The position numbers and the translations under genes were made by a program. Of a stretch of 64,000 nucleotides of DNA, positions 8,014 through 17,073 are shown piece after piece. The notes beneath the pieces were generated by a model. The model saw only the letters and a list, made by a program, of their open reading frames with translations, was not told the origin of the DNA and made no database searches. Positions within the stretch are counted from its first letter, which is position 1, and each line of letters starts with the position of its first letter. Source of the DNA: Ornithinimicrobium pekingense DSM 21552 (GTDB taxonomy: Bacteria; Actinomycetota; Actinomycetes; Actinomycetales; Dermatophilaceae); NCBI RefSeq assembly GCF_000421185.1, contig NZ_ATWJ01000011.1:280495-344494 (forward strand). The letters run 5' to 3'.

Positions 8014-9453
8014 ATGAGATCCCTGCGCACGACCCTGCTGGCCGCGGCCCTGACCCTTCCCCTCGCCTCCTTCGCCGCGCTCCCCGCCGCCGCCGACGAG
8101 GTCGGCCTACCCGGTGAGCACAACGCGATCACCGACGTCCCCGGCATCCACGTCGGGCAGGTGCAGTCCGACGTCGCGCCCTTCCTGACCGGCACGACCG
8201 TCGTCTACACCCCGGAGATGGCCGTGGCCAGCGTGGACCAGCGCGGCGGTGCTCCCGCGACCAAGGAGACCGACCTGCTCAGCCCGCTCAACTCCAACCC
8301 GGGGGTCAACGCGATCCAGCTGGGCGGGTCGAGCATGTACGGGCTGTCCGCCACCAACGGGATCATCCGTTGGCTGGAGGACAGGGGCGAGGGCGTCCCC
8401 CTGGGCTCCGCCGGCGTCGCCCCGATCGTCCCGGCCGCCGACATCTACGACCTCAACCGGGGCGGCGACCCGAAGGCACGGACCTCCGCCGAGTGGGGCT
8501 ACCTGGCCGCCGAGGCCACGGCGGACGGCCCCGTCCGGCAGGGTTCGGTGGGCGGTGGCACCGGCGCCCGCGCCGGCGGCATGAGCAGCGGTGTCGGCAC
8601 CGCCAGCGTCTACCTCGGCGACGGCATCTGGGTCGGCGCCCTGGTCGTGGTCAACCCGGCCGGCTCCCCCGTCGACCCGGCCGACTGCAGCCTCTACGGC
8701 GTGCGCTACGGCCTCGGCGGCGAGTTCGACGGCTACCGGGCGCCGAGCGGTGCGGAGTGCGGGGGTGAGTCGTCGGCGGCGGCGCAGACCTCCTCCGAGG
8801 AGTCGCTCAACACCACGATCGCGGTCGTCGCGACCAACGCCCCGCTGGAGAAGGCGGCCGCGCAGCGCATGTCGGGCAACGCCCACGACGGCATGGCCCG
8901 CGCCATCAGCCCGATCCACACCCTTTCGGACGGCGACACCGTCTTCGCCGTGTCCACCGGTGACGGTGACCCGCTGCAGGTCAACGACCCGGCCGACTCG
9001 CGCCAGCTCAACGGCATCTTCAACGCCGGCGCCACCACGCTGTCCCGCGCCATCGCCAAGGCCGTGCTGTCGGCGGAGTCGAAGGGCTCTCGACAGAGCT
9101 ACTGCGACACCTACCCCTCGGCCTGCTCCGGTATGCCGCAGCTCGAGCAGTGGCGCACCGCCGGCGAGGCACCCCAGGTGACCCGACCCGAGTTCAACCG
9201 GGCGAGCCGAGCCCTGCAGCAGACCCCGGTCCCGGCCCCGGGTGCGGACCGGCGCCCGTCCGCGGACGAGGGTGACGCTCTCACCGTGCCGGTTCCTGCC
9301 GACGGCGGCGGGACGGGCGCCTCGGCGGGCTGGTCGTCCACGGAGGGCCTCTCCATCTCCGCGTCCCTGCTGGGTGGGGGCGCGCTGGCGATGGCCGCGG
9401 CGACCGGCCTCGTGCTGCTGCGGCGTCGCCCCCAGCCGGTGCCGGTGCACTGA
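8014..9453 (+). CDS. Secreted P1 family (DmpA-like) peptidase
   Basis: 479 residues; the ATG at 8014 has ggag 7-10 bases upstream and begins a clean Sec signal peptide (MRSLRTTLLAAALTLPLASFAALPAAADE). The body matches P1/DmpA-type aminopeptidases: GEHNAITDVPGIHVGQ near the start, the central GSVGGGTGARAGGMSSGVGTAS, and the autocleavage region SLNTTIAVVATNAPL (about residues 265-280), in which the Thr after NT is the likely N-terminal nucleophile. A C-terminal Ser/Gly linker, one hydrophobic helix (about 445-465) and RRR form a membrane-anchor tail, so the enzyme is probably tethered outside the membrane. Substrate may be short or beta-peptides (family knowledge). Confidence 0.88.
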   Translation: MRSLRTTLLAAALTLPLASFAALPAAADEVGLPGEHNAITDVPGIHVGQVQSDVAPFLTGTTVVYTPEMAVASVDQRGGAPATKETDLLSPLNSNPGVNAIQLGGSSMYGLSATNGIIRWLEDRGEGVPLGSAGVAPIVPAADIYDLNRGGDPKARTSAEWGYLAAEATADGPVRQGSVGGGTGARAGGMSSGVGTASVYLGDGIWVGALVVVNPAGSPVDPADCSLYGVRYGLGGEFDGYRAPSGAECGGESSAAAQTSSEESLNTTIAVVATNAPLEKAAAQRMSGNAHDGMARAISPIHTLSDGDTVFAVSTGDGDPLQVNDPADSRQLNGIFNAGATTLSRAIAKAVLSAESKGSRQSYCDTYPSACSGMPQLEQWRTAGEAPQVTRPEFNRASRALQQTPVPAPGADRRPSADEGDALTVPVPADGGGTGASAGWSSTEGLSISASLLGGGALAMAAATGLVLLRRRPQPVPVH

Positions 9454-9462
9454 CCTGACCTG

Positions 9463-9511
9463 CCGCCGCGCGGTGACCCACCCGGCCAGCCGGAATGTCA
9501 CCGCGCGGCGG
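9463..9511. terminator. Perfect 15-bp stem after the P1 peptidase
   Basis: Arms ccgccgcgcggtgac (9463-9477) and gtcaccgcgcggcgg (9497-9511) are fully complementary with a 19-base loop, starting 10 bases after the stop at 9453. There is no T-tract. It ends 18 bases before the next start (9530), so it may equally act as an operator or leader structure for that gene. Confidence 0.5.
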
Positions 9512-9529
9512 GTGGTTGACCAGCGCACC

Positions 9530-9949
9530 ATGACTCCGAGCAGGCCCGACGCAGACCCCGGTGACGGCCCTGGCCCCAGCGACGGCGCCGAGCCCACCGC
9601 CGGCGACGCGGCGGCACGCCTGCGCGAGGAACGCGTGTCGCTGCACGCCCGCATGGCCGCCCTGGCCGAGGACATGGGCACCTTCTTCGAGGCGTCGCGC
9701 GACTCCAACGCCGACGACGAGCACGACCCCGAGGGGCAGACCATCGCCTACGAGCGTGCGCAGCTCTCGGCGGTCACCGAGCAGACGCGGCGCCACCTGG
9801 CGGAGGTCGAGGCCGCCCTGGGCCGCATCGACGACGGGAGCTACGGGTCGTGCGAGGTCTGCGGAGACCCGATCGCCCCGGCCCGCCTGGAGGTGCGACC
9901 CACGGCACGCACGTGCGTCGCCCACGCCCCCGGGCAGCGCCGCCGCTGA
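9530..9949 (+). CDS. TraR/DksA-type zinc-finger protein with altered last ligand
   Basis: 139 residues from the ATG at 9530. An acidic N-terminus is followed by a helical hairpin (about residues 25-90) and the DksA/TraR finger GSYGSCEVCGDPIAPARLEV. The usual fourth Cys is absent: the second half reads RTCVAHAPG where family members have CxxC, so His may replace Cys. DksA/TraR proteins bind RNA polymerase through the secondary channel; small actinobacterial homologues are mostly uncharacterised. A terminator-like hairpin follows at 10034-10063. Confidence 0.85.
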   Translation: MTPSRPDADPGDGPGPSDGAEPTAGDAAARLREERVSLHARMAALAEDMGTFFEASRDSNADDEHDPEGQTIAYERAQLSAVTEQTRRHLAEVEAALGRIDDGSYGSCEVCGDPIAPARLEVRPTARTCVAHAPGQRRR

Positions 9950-10033
9950 CCGACGCGGTCACGGCCGGCCGCGGCAACCTGCGGCAGGTGGCGGACCTCG
10001 GCCGGCGGCCCGGTGCGACCACGGCATCGCGGG

Positions 10034-10063
10034 GTCGACATCGCCCTACCGGGCGATGTCGAC
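10034..10063. terminator. Bidirectional hairpin between convergent genes
   Basis: Arms gtcgacatcgccc (10034-10046) and gggcgatgtcgac (10051-10063) pair perfectly over 13 bp with a 4-base loop. It sits between the convergent stops at 9949 and 10099, where a shared terminator is expected; no clear T-tract on either strand. Confidence 0.65.
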
Positions 10064-10098
10064 CGGCATTCGACGAGCTCGCCCGGCTCACGCAGGCC

Positions 10099-11268
10099 TC
10101 AGGCGGCGAGGCCCTCCCACCTCTGCTCGGCCCACGCCAGCACCACGTCGCGCCAGGCCGGCCGGAACGCGTACACGCACGCCAGCCGCACCACGGTCGC
10201 CAGCTGCGCGGTCCCCCACCGCTCCTCGTCGACCTGGGCCACCCGGGCCACGACCTCGGCCGAGACCTCGACGGCCGACGCGGCCGAGGTCGACCAGATG
10301 CCCTGCGCGCGCCGCAGGTCGGCGTGCACGGCCAGGTTGGCCGGGTCCAGGGCGGGGTCGGCGACGCACGCGGTGTCGAGGTCGAGCACGCCCAGCGTGT
10401 CCCCGTCCCACAGCAGCTGCTTGTCGTGCAGGTCGCGGTGCGTCGGCACCATCCGCTCGGGGTCGCCGGCGTCCCGCAGCCGGGCCGCCACCGCCCCCGC
10501 CCGCTCGCCCCAGACGGCCGGGAGCAGGCCGGCGGTGAGCGCCTGGTCGGCCCACCGGCCGACCACCCCGGCCTCGTCCTCTGCGGTATGCCGTGCCAGC
10601 CCGGCGGCGCCGTCTCGCGCCGGCTCGGTCAGGGGCGCCCCGGCGCTGCCGTTCACGCCGACCGCGCCCTCATCGAGCCCCTGCAGCCGCACCCAGGCCG
10701 AGGCCCACGTGGTCCAGATCCGTTCCCAGTCCCGTCCGGCGGCGAGCTCGTGCACGGGCCGGCCGGGCAGCACGGACAGGGTCACGGCCGCCTGCTCCGG
10801 GTCGTGGTGCACGACCTGCGGGGCGGCCAGGCCGGCGGCGGCCGCCAGCGTCCCGCCCGTGGAGGCTGCGGCCACGACCGCGGCGGACCGCCCCGGGCGC
10901 ACCACCTTGGTGTACCCACCGGTGTGCCGCAGCACCGCCCGGCGTCCGGCGCGGTGGACGAGCAGCTCTCCCTCGGGGGCGAGACGCTCGAGCGCGGGCA
11001 GCGCGGGGTCGACCCCGGCCGGCAGCAGGCGGACCCGCCCGTCCTGTCGCAGCGAACCGGCGCGCAGCCGCCCGTGCAGGTCGCGGCCCTCCACCGTGAC
11101 GCGGGCGACACCGTCCTTCTCCTTGCCGGGCCACGCGCGGGCCACGACCACGACCTCGCCGTCGACCTCGACCCGCTGCGGGACCGACCACCCGGTCGAG
11201 CCACCCGCGGGGGCACCCGCCGGGCCACCCACCGTCCCGTCCACACGCTCACCCACCGTCCCGGTCAC
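10099..11268 (-). CDS. APH-fold phosphotransferase (second of pair)
   Basis: 389 residues from a GTG at 11268 that overlaps the preceding stop by 4 bp (GTGA), which fixes the start. The kinase motif THRDLHDKQLLWDGDTLGVL (about residues 285-305), followed by DLDTACVADPALDPANLAVH, gives the catalytic HxDxxxxQ and the DxD metal site of the aminoglycoside/choline kinase-like fold. The N-terminal 100 residues are Gly/Val/Arg-rich and without clear family. It is the last gene of the operon beginning at 18271. In this setting it probably phosphorylates a sugar or a glycosylated intermediate rather than a drug (inference). Confidence 0.75.
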   Translation of the reverse strand: MTGTVGERVDGTVGGPAGAPAGGSTGWSVPQRVEVDGEVVVVARAWPGKEKDGVARVTVEGRDLHGRLRAGSLRQDGRVRLLPAGVDPALPALERLAPEGELLVHRAGRRAVLRHTGGYTKVVRPGRSAAVVAAASTGGTLAAAAGLAAPQVVHHDPEQAAVTLSVLPGRPVHELAAGRDWERIWTTWASAWVRLQGLDEGAVGVNGSAGAPLTEPARDGAAGLARHTAEDEAGVVGRWADQALTAGLLPAVWGERAGAVAARLRDAGDPERMVPTHRDLHDKQLLWDGDTLGVLDLDTACVADPALDPANLAVHADLRRAQGIWSTSAASAVEVSAEVVARVAQVDEERWGTAQLATVVRLACVYAFRPAWRDVVLAWAEQRWEGLAA

Positions 11269-12473
11269 GGAGCCACCGCCAGCTCGCGCACCGGCAGCGC
11301 CCACACGTCCTCCATCGCCAGCACCCGTCCGGCCAGCAGCGCCCGCCGCACGGTCTCCCCGGTCCACCCCGGCACCTGACGACGCCACGGCTCGGCGACC
11401 CGGGCCAGCAGCACGGCCGCGACCCAGGGCCCGGGGGCGGCGGGTCGCGAGCCGGTGGCGACCGCATACCCGTCGCCGGCTGCGCCGAGGGACTCGCGGC
11501 CCTCGATGAGGTCGACGGCGGCGAAGGTGGCGTGGTCGAGCACCGCCGGGGCGGCGACGGCGCGGTCGAGGTCGGTGAGCACCGGGGCCCCGCCGGTCGG
11601 CAGGAGCACCTGGTCGAGCGACAGGTCGCCGTGGCACACCACGAGCGGGGCACGCCCCGCGGACGCCCGTCCCGGCGGCGCGTGCTCGGGCAGCTGCTCG
11701 AGCACCCGACGCGCGCCCGCGGCGGCCCCGGGCGCGACCGCCTCGAGCAGCTCGACCGAGGCGGTCGCGGCGGCCCGGACGTCGGCCCAGCCGCGGGTGC
11801 GCAGGTGCGGCACCTCCGAGGGGTCGACCAGGTGCAGCGCCCCGACCACCTGGCCGACGGCGTGCAGCACCTCGTCGGCACCGGGGCCCCCGTCCAGCGT
11901 GGAGCCGTCGCGGCCCTCGACCCACGGCCACCACGTCACGCCGCGGCCGCGGTGCAGCTCCTCGGGCACCCTCCGGGCCGGCGCGACGACCGGCACGTCG
12001 TGCTCGGCGAGGGCGGTGACCACCGACGTCAGCCGGTCGCGGTGCGGGTGCGCGGTGACGCGCACGACCAGACCGGCGCCCTCGAGCCGCCCGACCAGCC
12101 GCCGCAACGGGTTGTGCCGCAGCACCTCCAGCTGCGACAGGTCGAGCCGGGCCATCGAGGTCGCCAGCCGCGGGTCGGTCGCCAGCGGCCCCCACTGCAC
12201 CAGCGTGTCGCGGCCGCCGAGCTCGGCCTCACCCAGTTCGGCGGCCAGCCCGACCTCCTCCGCACGGTGCCGGGCCTTGGCGGCCTTGGAAACCGCCTCG
12301 CCGGTGAGCGTGCGGACCCAGCCCCACGGCATACCGTCGGCGTCCAGCAGCGAGGCCGCGGTGGACACGCCGGGCTTGGGCCGCAGGTGCGTCGCGCTCA
12401 CCTCGCGGCCGACGCACGCGCTGAGCCGCTCGGGGTCGAGGACGAGCGCGAGGCCGGGGTCGGAGAGGCTCAC
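11265..12473 (-). CDS. APH-fold phosphotransferase (first of pair)
   Basis: 402 residues from the ATG at 12473, overlapping the ABC exporter gene's stop by 4 bp. The catalytic loop VCHGDLSLDQVLLPTGGAPV (about residues 283-302) and following LTDLDRAVAAPAVLDHA give the HGDxxxxQ/DxD pattern of the APH phosphotransferase family. The second phosphotransferase overlaps its end. Two consecutive divergent kinases of one fold suggest successive phosphorylations, or a heterodimer, acting on the product of the upstream glycosyltransferases (inference). Confidence 0.78.
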   Translation of the reverse strand: MSLSDPGLALVLDPERLSACVGREVSATHLRPKPGVSTAASLLDADGMPWGWVRTLTGEAVSKAAKARHRAEEVGLAAELGEAELGGRDTLVQWGPLATDPRLATSMARLDLSQLEVLRHNPLRRLVGRLEGAGLVVRVTAHPHRDRLTSVVTALAEHDVPVVAPARRVPEELHRGRGVTWWPWVEGRDGSTLDGGPGADEVLHAVGQVVGALHLVDPSEVPHLRTRGWADVRAAATASVELLEAVAPGAAAGARRVLEQLPEHAPPGRASAGRAPLVVCHGDLSLDQVLLPTGGAPVLTDLDRAVAAPAVLDHATFAAVDLIEGRESLGAAGDGYAVATGSRPAAPGPWVAAVLLARVAEPWRRQVPGWTGETVRRALLAGRVLAMEDVWALPVRELAVAP

Positions 12474-14281
12474 GACACGCTCCTCAGCGGCTGGGTAGAG
12501 GCCTCGTCGTCCTCGTCGAGCACCCGCTCCAGCGGGGCCTCGGCGGCAGGGCCCTGCCAGGTGACCCGCCCGGCCTCGACGACAACGACGCGCTCGGCCT
12601 GCCGCGCGGTGTCGACGTCGTGGGTGATGACCACGGTGGTCCGGCCGCGGGCCAGGTCACGGATGGCGTCGGTGACGAGCACGACGTTGTCGGGGTCCAG
12701 CCCGGTCGTCGGCTCGTCCAGGACGAGCACCGGCGCGTTGCGCAGGAACGCCCGGGCCAGCGAGATCCGCTGCCGCTGCCCGCCGGAGAGGTTGGCGCCG
12801 CCCTCGCTCACGCGCGTGCGCAGCCCCTCGGGCAGGTATGCCGTGAACGCGCTCACGCGCGCCAGCCGCGCCGCCTCCTCCACCTCGGCGTCGGTGGCGT
12901 CGGGGCGGCCCTGGCGGATGTTGTCCTCGATGGTGCCGGTGAACAGCACGGCGTCCTGATGCACGAGCGCGACCTGCGAGCGCAGCCAGGTCAGGTCGAC
13001 GTCGCGCAGGTCGACCCCGTCCAGGGCCACCTGCCCCTCGTCGGGGTCGAGCAGGCGCAGCAGCAGCGAGGCCACGGTCGACTTGCCCGACCCGGAGGGG
13101 CCGACGACCGCGACGTGCTCGCCGGGGCGCACCATCAGGCTGAGGCCCCGGAGCACCGGCACGCCCGGCTCGTAGGCCAGGGCGACCCCCGACAGCGACA
13201 CCCCGCCGCGGACCGGCCACGGCGCGACCGGGTCGGCCGGGGTGACGATCTCGGGCTCGACGTCGAGCAGGTCGGCGACCCGCTCGCCGGAGGCGGTGGC
13301 GCGGGCGATGCGGCCGGTGTACTTCGCCAGGTCGCGCAGCGGCTTCATCGCGGTCTTGAGGTAGGTCAGCACGATGACCAGGTCGCCCGGGGTCATCGCG
13401 CCGCTGAGCACGCGCGAGCCGCCGAGGAAGAGCACGGCCGCGGTCGAGACGCCGACGAGCACGTCGGTGCGCCGCTCGAGCCCGGCCGCGAGCCGCTTGG
13501 CCTTCACCCCGTCCTTGAGCGACTTGAGGTTGGAGCCGCCGAAGTGGCGCGCCCGCTCCTGCTCCAGGGTGTAGGCCTGCACCAGCGTCATCCCGGCCAG
13601 GGTCTCCTGGGCGATGCTGGCCAGGTCGCCCTCGCTGCGCCGGGTCCGCCGCGACGCCTGGGTGATCCGGCCCGTCGAGGTCCGCGAGAAGAGCAGGAAC
13701 GCCACCACCGCCACCAGCGCGACGAGCGCCATCACGGAATCGATCCACAGCAGCACGCCGAGCATCGCCACCAGCGTGACGACGTTGACGAGCAGCGGCA
13801 TACCGGCGGTGATCGCGACCTCCTGCAGCCGCCCGACGTCGGAGACGAGGCGCTGGACGACGTCGCCGGAGCGCGAGCCGCCGTGGTAGGCCCGCGACAG
13901 CGTCTGCACGTGGTCGAAGACCCGCGCCCGCAGCTGGGTGGCCACCCGCGAGCCGCCGAGCGCGAACATCACCGTCGCCCCGAAGTTGCACACCGCCCGC
14001 AGCCCGATGATCGAGACCGTCGCCAGCGCGCACGCCAGCAGCAGCTGCAGGGTGGCGGGCGGGCCGCCGTCGCCCAGGTCGGCGCCCAGGCTGCGGGTGA
14101 CCGCGTCGACGACCAGCTTGGTCGGCCACGGCTCGAGCACGCGCCAGAGCACCTCGAGCAGCAGCAGCCCGCCGCCGCCGGCCAGCAGCAGCCGCTGCCC
14201 GGGCAGGTGCGGGCGGAGCAGGCCCAGGGTGCGCCGCAGGGCGGAGGCGCGGAGTCGGTCGGGCGAGGCCACGGCGGGCAC
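12470..14281 (-). CDS. ABC exporter, fused permease-ATPase
   Basis: 603 residues from a GTG at 14281 (a GTG four codons further in is possible). An N-terminal six-helix exporter domain (about residues 20-330) is followed by an ATPase domain with Walker A GPSGSGKST (about 394), signature LSGGQRQRISLARAF (about 495) and Walker B VLVLDEPTTG (about 520). It probably works as a homodimer exporting a lipid-linked or amphipathic molecule. Lying between glycosyltransferases and kinases, it is the obvious transporter for the product of this operon (inference from context). Confidence 0.88.
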   Translation of the reverse strand: MPAVASPDRLRASALRRTLGLLRPHLPGQRLLLAGGGGLLLLEVLWRVLEPWPTKLVVDAVTRSLGADLGDGGPPATLQLLLACALATVSIIGLRAVCNFGATVMFALGGSRVATQLRARVFDHVQTLSRAYHGGSRSGDVVQRLVSDVGRLQEVAITAGMPLLVNVVTLVAMLGVLLWIDSVMALVALVAVVAFLLFSRTSTGRITQASRRTRRSEGDLASIAQETLAGMTLVQAYTLEQERARHFGGSNLKSLKDGVKAKRLAAGLERRTDVLVGVSTAAVLFLGGSRVLSGAMTPGDLVIVLTYLKTAMKPLRDLAKYTGRIARATASGERVADLLDVEPEIVTPADPVAPWPVRGGVSLSGVALAYEPGVPVLRGLSLMVRPGEHVAVVGPSGSGKSTVASLLLRLLDPDEGQVALDGVDLRDVDLTWLRSQVALVHQDAVLFTGTIEDNIRQGRPDATDAEVEEAARLARVSAFTAYLPEGLRTRVSEGGANLSGGQRQRISLARAFLRNAPVLVLDEPTTGLDPDNVVLVTDAIRDLARGRTTVVITHDVDTARQAERVVVVEAGRVTWQGPAAEAPLERVLDEDDEASTQPLRSVS

Positions 14282-14315
14282 CTTCCTTCGGGTATGGGGT
14301 GGGCTGAGGGGGGAG

Positions 14316-14365
14316 GGCCGGCCTGCCGGGGGTGCAGGGGGTGGGGGAGTGACGACAGGCCGGCC
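14316..14365 (-). repeat. Inverted repeat inside the operon
   Basis: ggccggcctg (14316-14325) and caggccggcc (14356-14365) pair perfectly with a 30-base loop. It occupies the only real gap (99 bp) in the operon, between the GT4 stop (14381) and the exporter start (14281). It could attenuate the downstream genes or stabilise the upstream mRNA. Confidence 0.5.
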
Positions 14366-14380
14366 CCGTCTGGGGTGTGC

Positions 14381-15721
14381 CTAGGGCACGGGTGCCGGCT
14401 CCGCGGTGAGGCGGTCGGCGTCGGGTCTCCCGGCGACGTCGCCGGCGGGGACGCGCGTCAGGTGGTGGGCGACGGGCGCCAGCGTGGCGTCGAGCACGTG
14501 CGCCCAGGAGTGGCGCGACTCCATCCGCACCCGGGCCGCGGCACCCATGCGCCGGGCGGTGGCCGGGTCGGCGGCGAGCGTGTCGATCGCGGCGGCCAGC
14601 GCGCGGGGGTCGGACGGCGGCACGAGCAGGCCGGTGTGGCCGTCGGCGACGACCGTGGGGATCTCGCCGATGCGGGAGGCGACGACGGGCAGGGCGGCCG
14701 CGCCGTACTCGTAGACCTTCAGCGGCGAGAAGTAGTGGCCGCCGGAGTCGGGGTAGGGCGCCACGGCGACCGACGCGCCCTCGAGCGCGGCGGGGACCTG
14801 CTCGGGGGCGACGGCCCCGACCATCTCCAGCTCGACGCCGTGCTCGGCGGCCAGCTGCTCGAGCGCGGCGCGCTGCGGCCCGTCGCCGACGAGGCGCAGC
14901 CGCCACGGCACCCGGGCCAGGGCGGCGGCGCGGACCAGGTCCTCGACGCCGTGCCAGGGCTTGAGCGTGCCGACGAAGACGACGACGGGGTCGCCGGACA
15001 GGTCGGGGGTGACGGCTCGGACGCGGTCGGTGTTGACGCCGTTGGGGGTGACGACGACGGCGGGGCCGCCTGTGGCTGGGCTGCTGGTGATGGCCGCGCC
15101 GCCGCTGACTGCCGCCTCCGCACGCTCGTGCGGCTCTGTCGTGACACGGGCGTCGTCAGGACGACCGTTGTGACACGACAGAACGGCACGACGGTCCGGC
15201 AGGGCCTCGGCGCGCTGCCGCACCCAGGCGGCCACCGGCTCGGAGACGCACGCGACGACGTCGGCGGCGGCCAGCTGGTCGGCCAGCGCGAGCTCCGCGG
15301 CGGCCTCGTCGACGAGCACGCGGTGGGTGCGCTGCTCGTCGATGAGCGGGGCGTTGACCTCGAGCACCGTGGTGCAGCTGTGGGCGGCCCGCACGGTCGG
15401 CAGGACGGTCGAGAAGAGGGAGTAGCGCTCGTGGACGACGTCGGGCGCGGCCTCGAGCACCATCGCGGCCAGCTCGGCCGCGGCCCGGCGCTGGGCGACC
15501 TCACGGGCGGCCGGGTCCTCCCCCTTGGCCACCGGCACGACGTGCACGGGCAGACCGGCCAGGTCGGCGGGCACGTCGTCGCCGCGGCGCACGGCATACA
15601 CCTCGACGTCGGCGCCGCGGGCGCGCCAGGCGCGCACGAGCTCCTGGATGTGGACGCTGGCGCCCTTGGTGCCGAACACCGGGATACCGGGGTCGGCGCA
15701 GACGTAGGCCACGCGAGTCAT
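14381..15721 (-). CDS. GT4 family glycosyltransferase
   Basis: 446 residues from the ATG at 15721, which overlaps the previous stop (ATGA). N-terminal MTRVAYVCADPGIPVFGTKGASVHIQEL (in two overlapping parts) shows the G-x-H acceptor-side motif. The donor half has VFVGTLKPWHGVEDL and the EX7E-like region SPLKVYEYGAAALPVVA (about residues 355-371), so it is a retaining GT-B enzyme using a nucleotide sugar. A poorly conserved stretch of about 35 residues (about 180-215) corresponds to a palindromic DNA element at 15135-15182. Cytoplasmic or membrane-associated; acceptor unknown. Confidence 0.85.
   Translation of the reverse strand: MTRVAYVCADPGIPVFGTKGASVHIQELVRAWRARGADVEVYAVRRGDDVPADLAGLPVHVVPVAKGEDPAAREVAQRRAAAELAAMVLEAAPDVVHERYSLFSTVLPTVRAAHSCTTVLEVNAPLIDEQRTHRVLVDEAAAELALADQLAAADVVACVSEPVAAWVRQRAEALPDRRAVLSCHNGRPDDARVTTEPHERAEAAVSGGAAITSSPATGGPAVVVTPNGVNTDRVRAVTPDLSGDPVVVFVGTLKPWHGVEDLVRAAALARVPWRLRLVGDGPQRAALEQLAAEHGVELEMVGAVAPEQVPAALEGASVAVAPYPDSGGHYFSPLKVYEYGAAALPVVASRIGEIPTVVADGHTGLLVPPSDPRALAAAIDTLAADPATARRMGAAARVRMESRHSWAHVLDATLAPVAHHLTRVPAGDVAGRPDADRLTAEPAPVP
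15135..15182. repeat. Palindromic element inside a coding sequence
   Basis: Outer arms tctgtcgtg (15135-15143) and cacgacaga (15174-15182) and inner arms gtcgt (15152-15156) and acgac (15161-15165) form a nested palindrome. The heptamer gtgacac appears twice within it. It lies in the variable insert of the GT4 gene and keeps the reading frame. Confidence 0.55.
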
Positions 15722-17073
15722 CGGGACACCTCCGCCAGGTCGTGGCTGGGCAGGACGAGGTCGGCGGGCGGGGCGCCGGTGGGCGCAGCACCAGCCGCCG
15801 CGCCGGCCCCGCCACCTACCCCCTGCAGCTCCGCCAGCAGCCGGCTCTGACGCACCGTGTCGAAGTCGCGCTCCACCGCCGCACGGGCCGCTCGGGCCAC
15901 CTCGACCCGCGGCCACGACGGGTCGGCGACCTCGCGCAGCGCCCCGGCCAGCCGGTCGGCGAGACCGTCGACGTCGTGCGGGAGCAGGATGCCGGTCTGC
16001 GCGACGGGCTCGCCGTCGGCGTCGACACCGGCGGGGTGGACGGCCTCCGGGATGCCGGTCACGTCGGTGGCGATGCACGGCAGCCCGCTGGCCATCGCCT
16101 CGAGGATCACGGTCGGCAGCCCGTCGGCGTTGCCGTCGGCGCCGACCACGCAGGGCGCGGCCAGCACGTCGGCCCACCCCAGCTCCTGCACGAGCTCGGC
16201 CTGGCTCCGGGGCCCCACGAGCTCCACGCTGCCGGTCAGTCCCAGCTCCTCGACCAGCGCAGCGAGCGGCTCACCGAACTCGCCGTCGCCGACGACCCGC
16301 ACCGAGCACGCCATCCCCGCCTCACGGAGCTGGGCCGCGGCGCGCACGAGGTGCTCGAAGCCCTTCTTCTCCACCAGCCGCCCGACCGCGAGCACCCGCA
16401 GCGGCGTGCGCGGGGCGACCGGGTCGGCGAAGGTGAAGCGCGGCAGGGCCAGGCCGTTGCGCACCAGCCGGACGGAGCCGGCGAGCGTGGGGTCGAGGTC
16501 GAGCAGGAAGCGCCGGTTGTAGTCGCTGATCGCCACCACGTGCGCCGCCCGCCGCAGCACCGCGCGCAGCAGCACCGGGTCGACGTCCTCGTGGAAGAGG
16601 TCCTTGGCGTGGGTGGTGACCGAGTAGGGGATGCCGGACAGCGCGGAGGCCACCATCGCGGCGCGTGCCGCCAGCGTGGCGAAGTGCGCGTGCAGGTGGG
16701 TGATGCCGTCGCGGCGCACCCGCACCGCCAGGTCGACGGCCTGCGCCACGTCGGAGGGGTCCATCCGCACCAGCAGCGGCATCAGCTCGCCCAGCACCGG
16801 GCCGAAGCCGGGCAGCTCCTCCTGCGCCCGCGCGAACACCTCCCACTCGGTCGGCAGCCGGTGCGCCCGCGGCAGGTGCGTGACCGGCGCCTGCACCTGG
16901 GCGATCTGGGGGTGGAAGCGCGCGTCCGTCGTCGGCCGCAGCGCGTAGACCGCCAGCTGCTCCCCCGCCGCCTCGCGGGCGAGGATCTCGGTGACCACGA
17001 AGGTCTCGGAGAAGCGGGGGTAGACCTTCAGGACGTAGCCGACCTTGGCGGTCGGGTCAGACGGCGACAGCAT
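15718..17073 (-). CDS. GT4 family glycosyltransferase, colanic-acid type
   Basis: 451 residues from the ATG at 17073, overlapping the previous gene by 17 bp. The start KVGYVLKVYPRFSETFVVTE is characteristic of GT4 enzymes of the colanic acid/capsule (WcaL/AmsK) type. Further features are HLHAHFATLAARAAM, the THAKDLFHEDVD acceptor region and the donor-site region ADGLPTVILEAMASGLPCIA (about residues 330-349). The C-terminus ends in a Gly/Ala-rich tail. Together with the neighbouring GT4 and MurG-like genes it would add successive sugars to one acceptor (inference). Confidence 0.86.
   Translation of the reverse strand: MLSPSDPTAKVGYVLKVYPRFSETFVVTEILAREAAGEQLAVYALRPTTDARFHPQIAQVQAPVTHLPRAHRLPTEWEVFARAQEELPGFGPVLGELMPLLVRMDPSDVAQAVDLAVRVRRDGITHLHAHFATLAARAAMVASALSGIPYSVTTHAKDLFHEDVDPVLLRAVLRRAAHVVAISDYNRRFLLDLDPTLAGSVRLVRNGLALPRFTFADPVAPRTPLRVLAVGRLVEKKGFEHLVRAAAQLREAGMACSVRVVGDGEFGEPLAALVEELGLTGSVELVGPRSQAELVQELGWADVLAAPCVVGADGNADGLPTVILEAMASGLPCIATDVTGIPEAVHPAGVDADGEPVAQTGILLPHDVDGLADRLAGALREVADPSWPRVEVARAARAAVERDFDTVRQSRLLAELQGVGGGAGAAAGAAPTGAPPADLVLPSHDLAEVSR

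Noticed and set aside
12620..15850. Very long plus-strand open frame (over 1000 codons) opposite the exporter and GT4 genes
   Set aside because: It is antisense to genes with clear catalytic motifs and its composition (Gly/Arg/His/Gln-rich, no domains) is that of a high-GC shadow frame.
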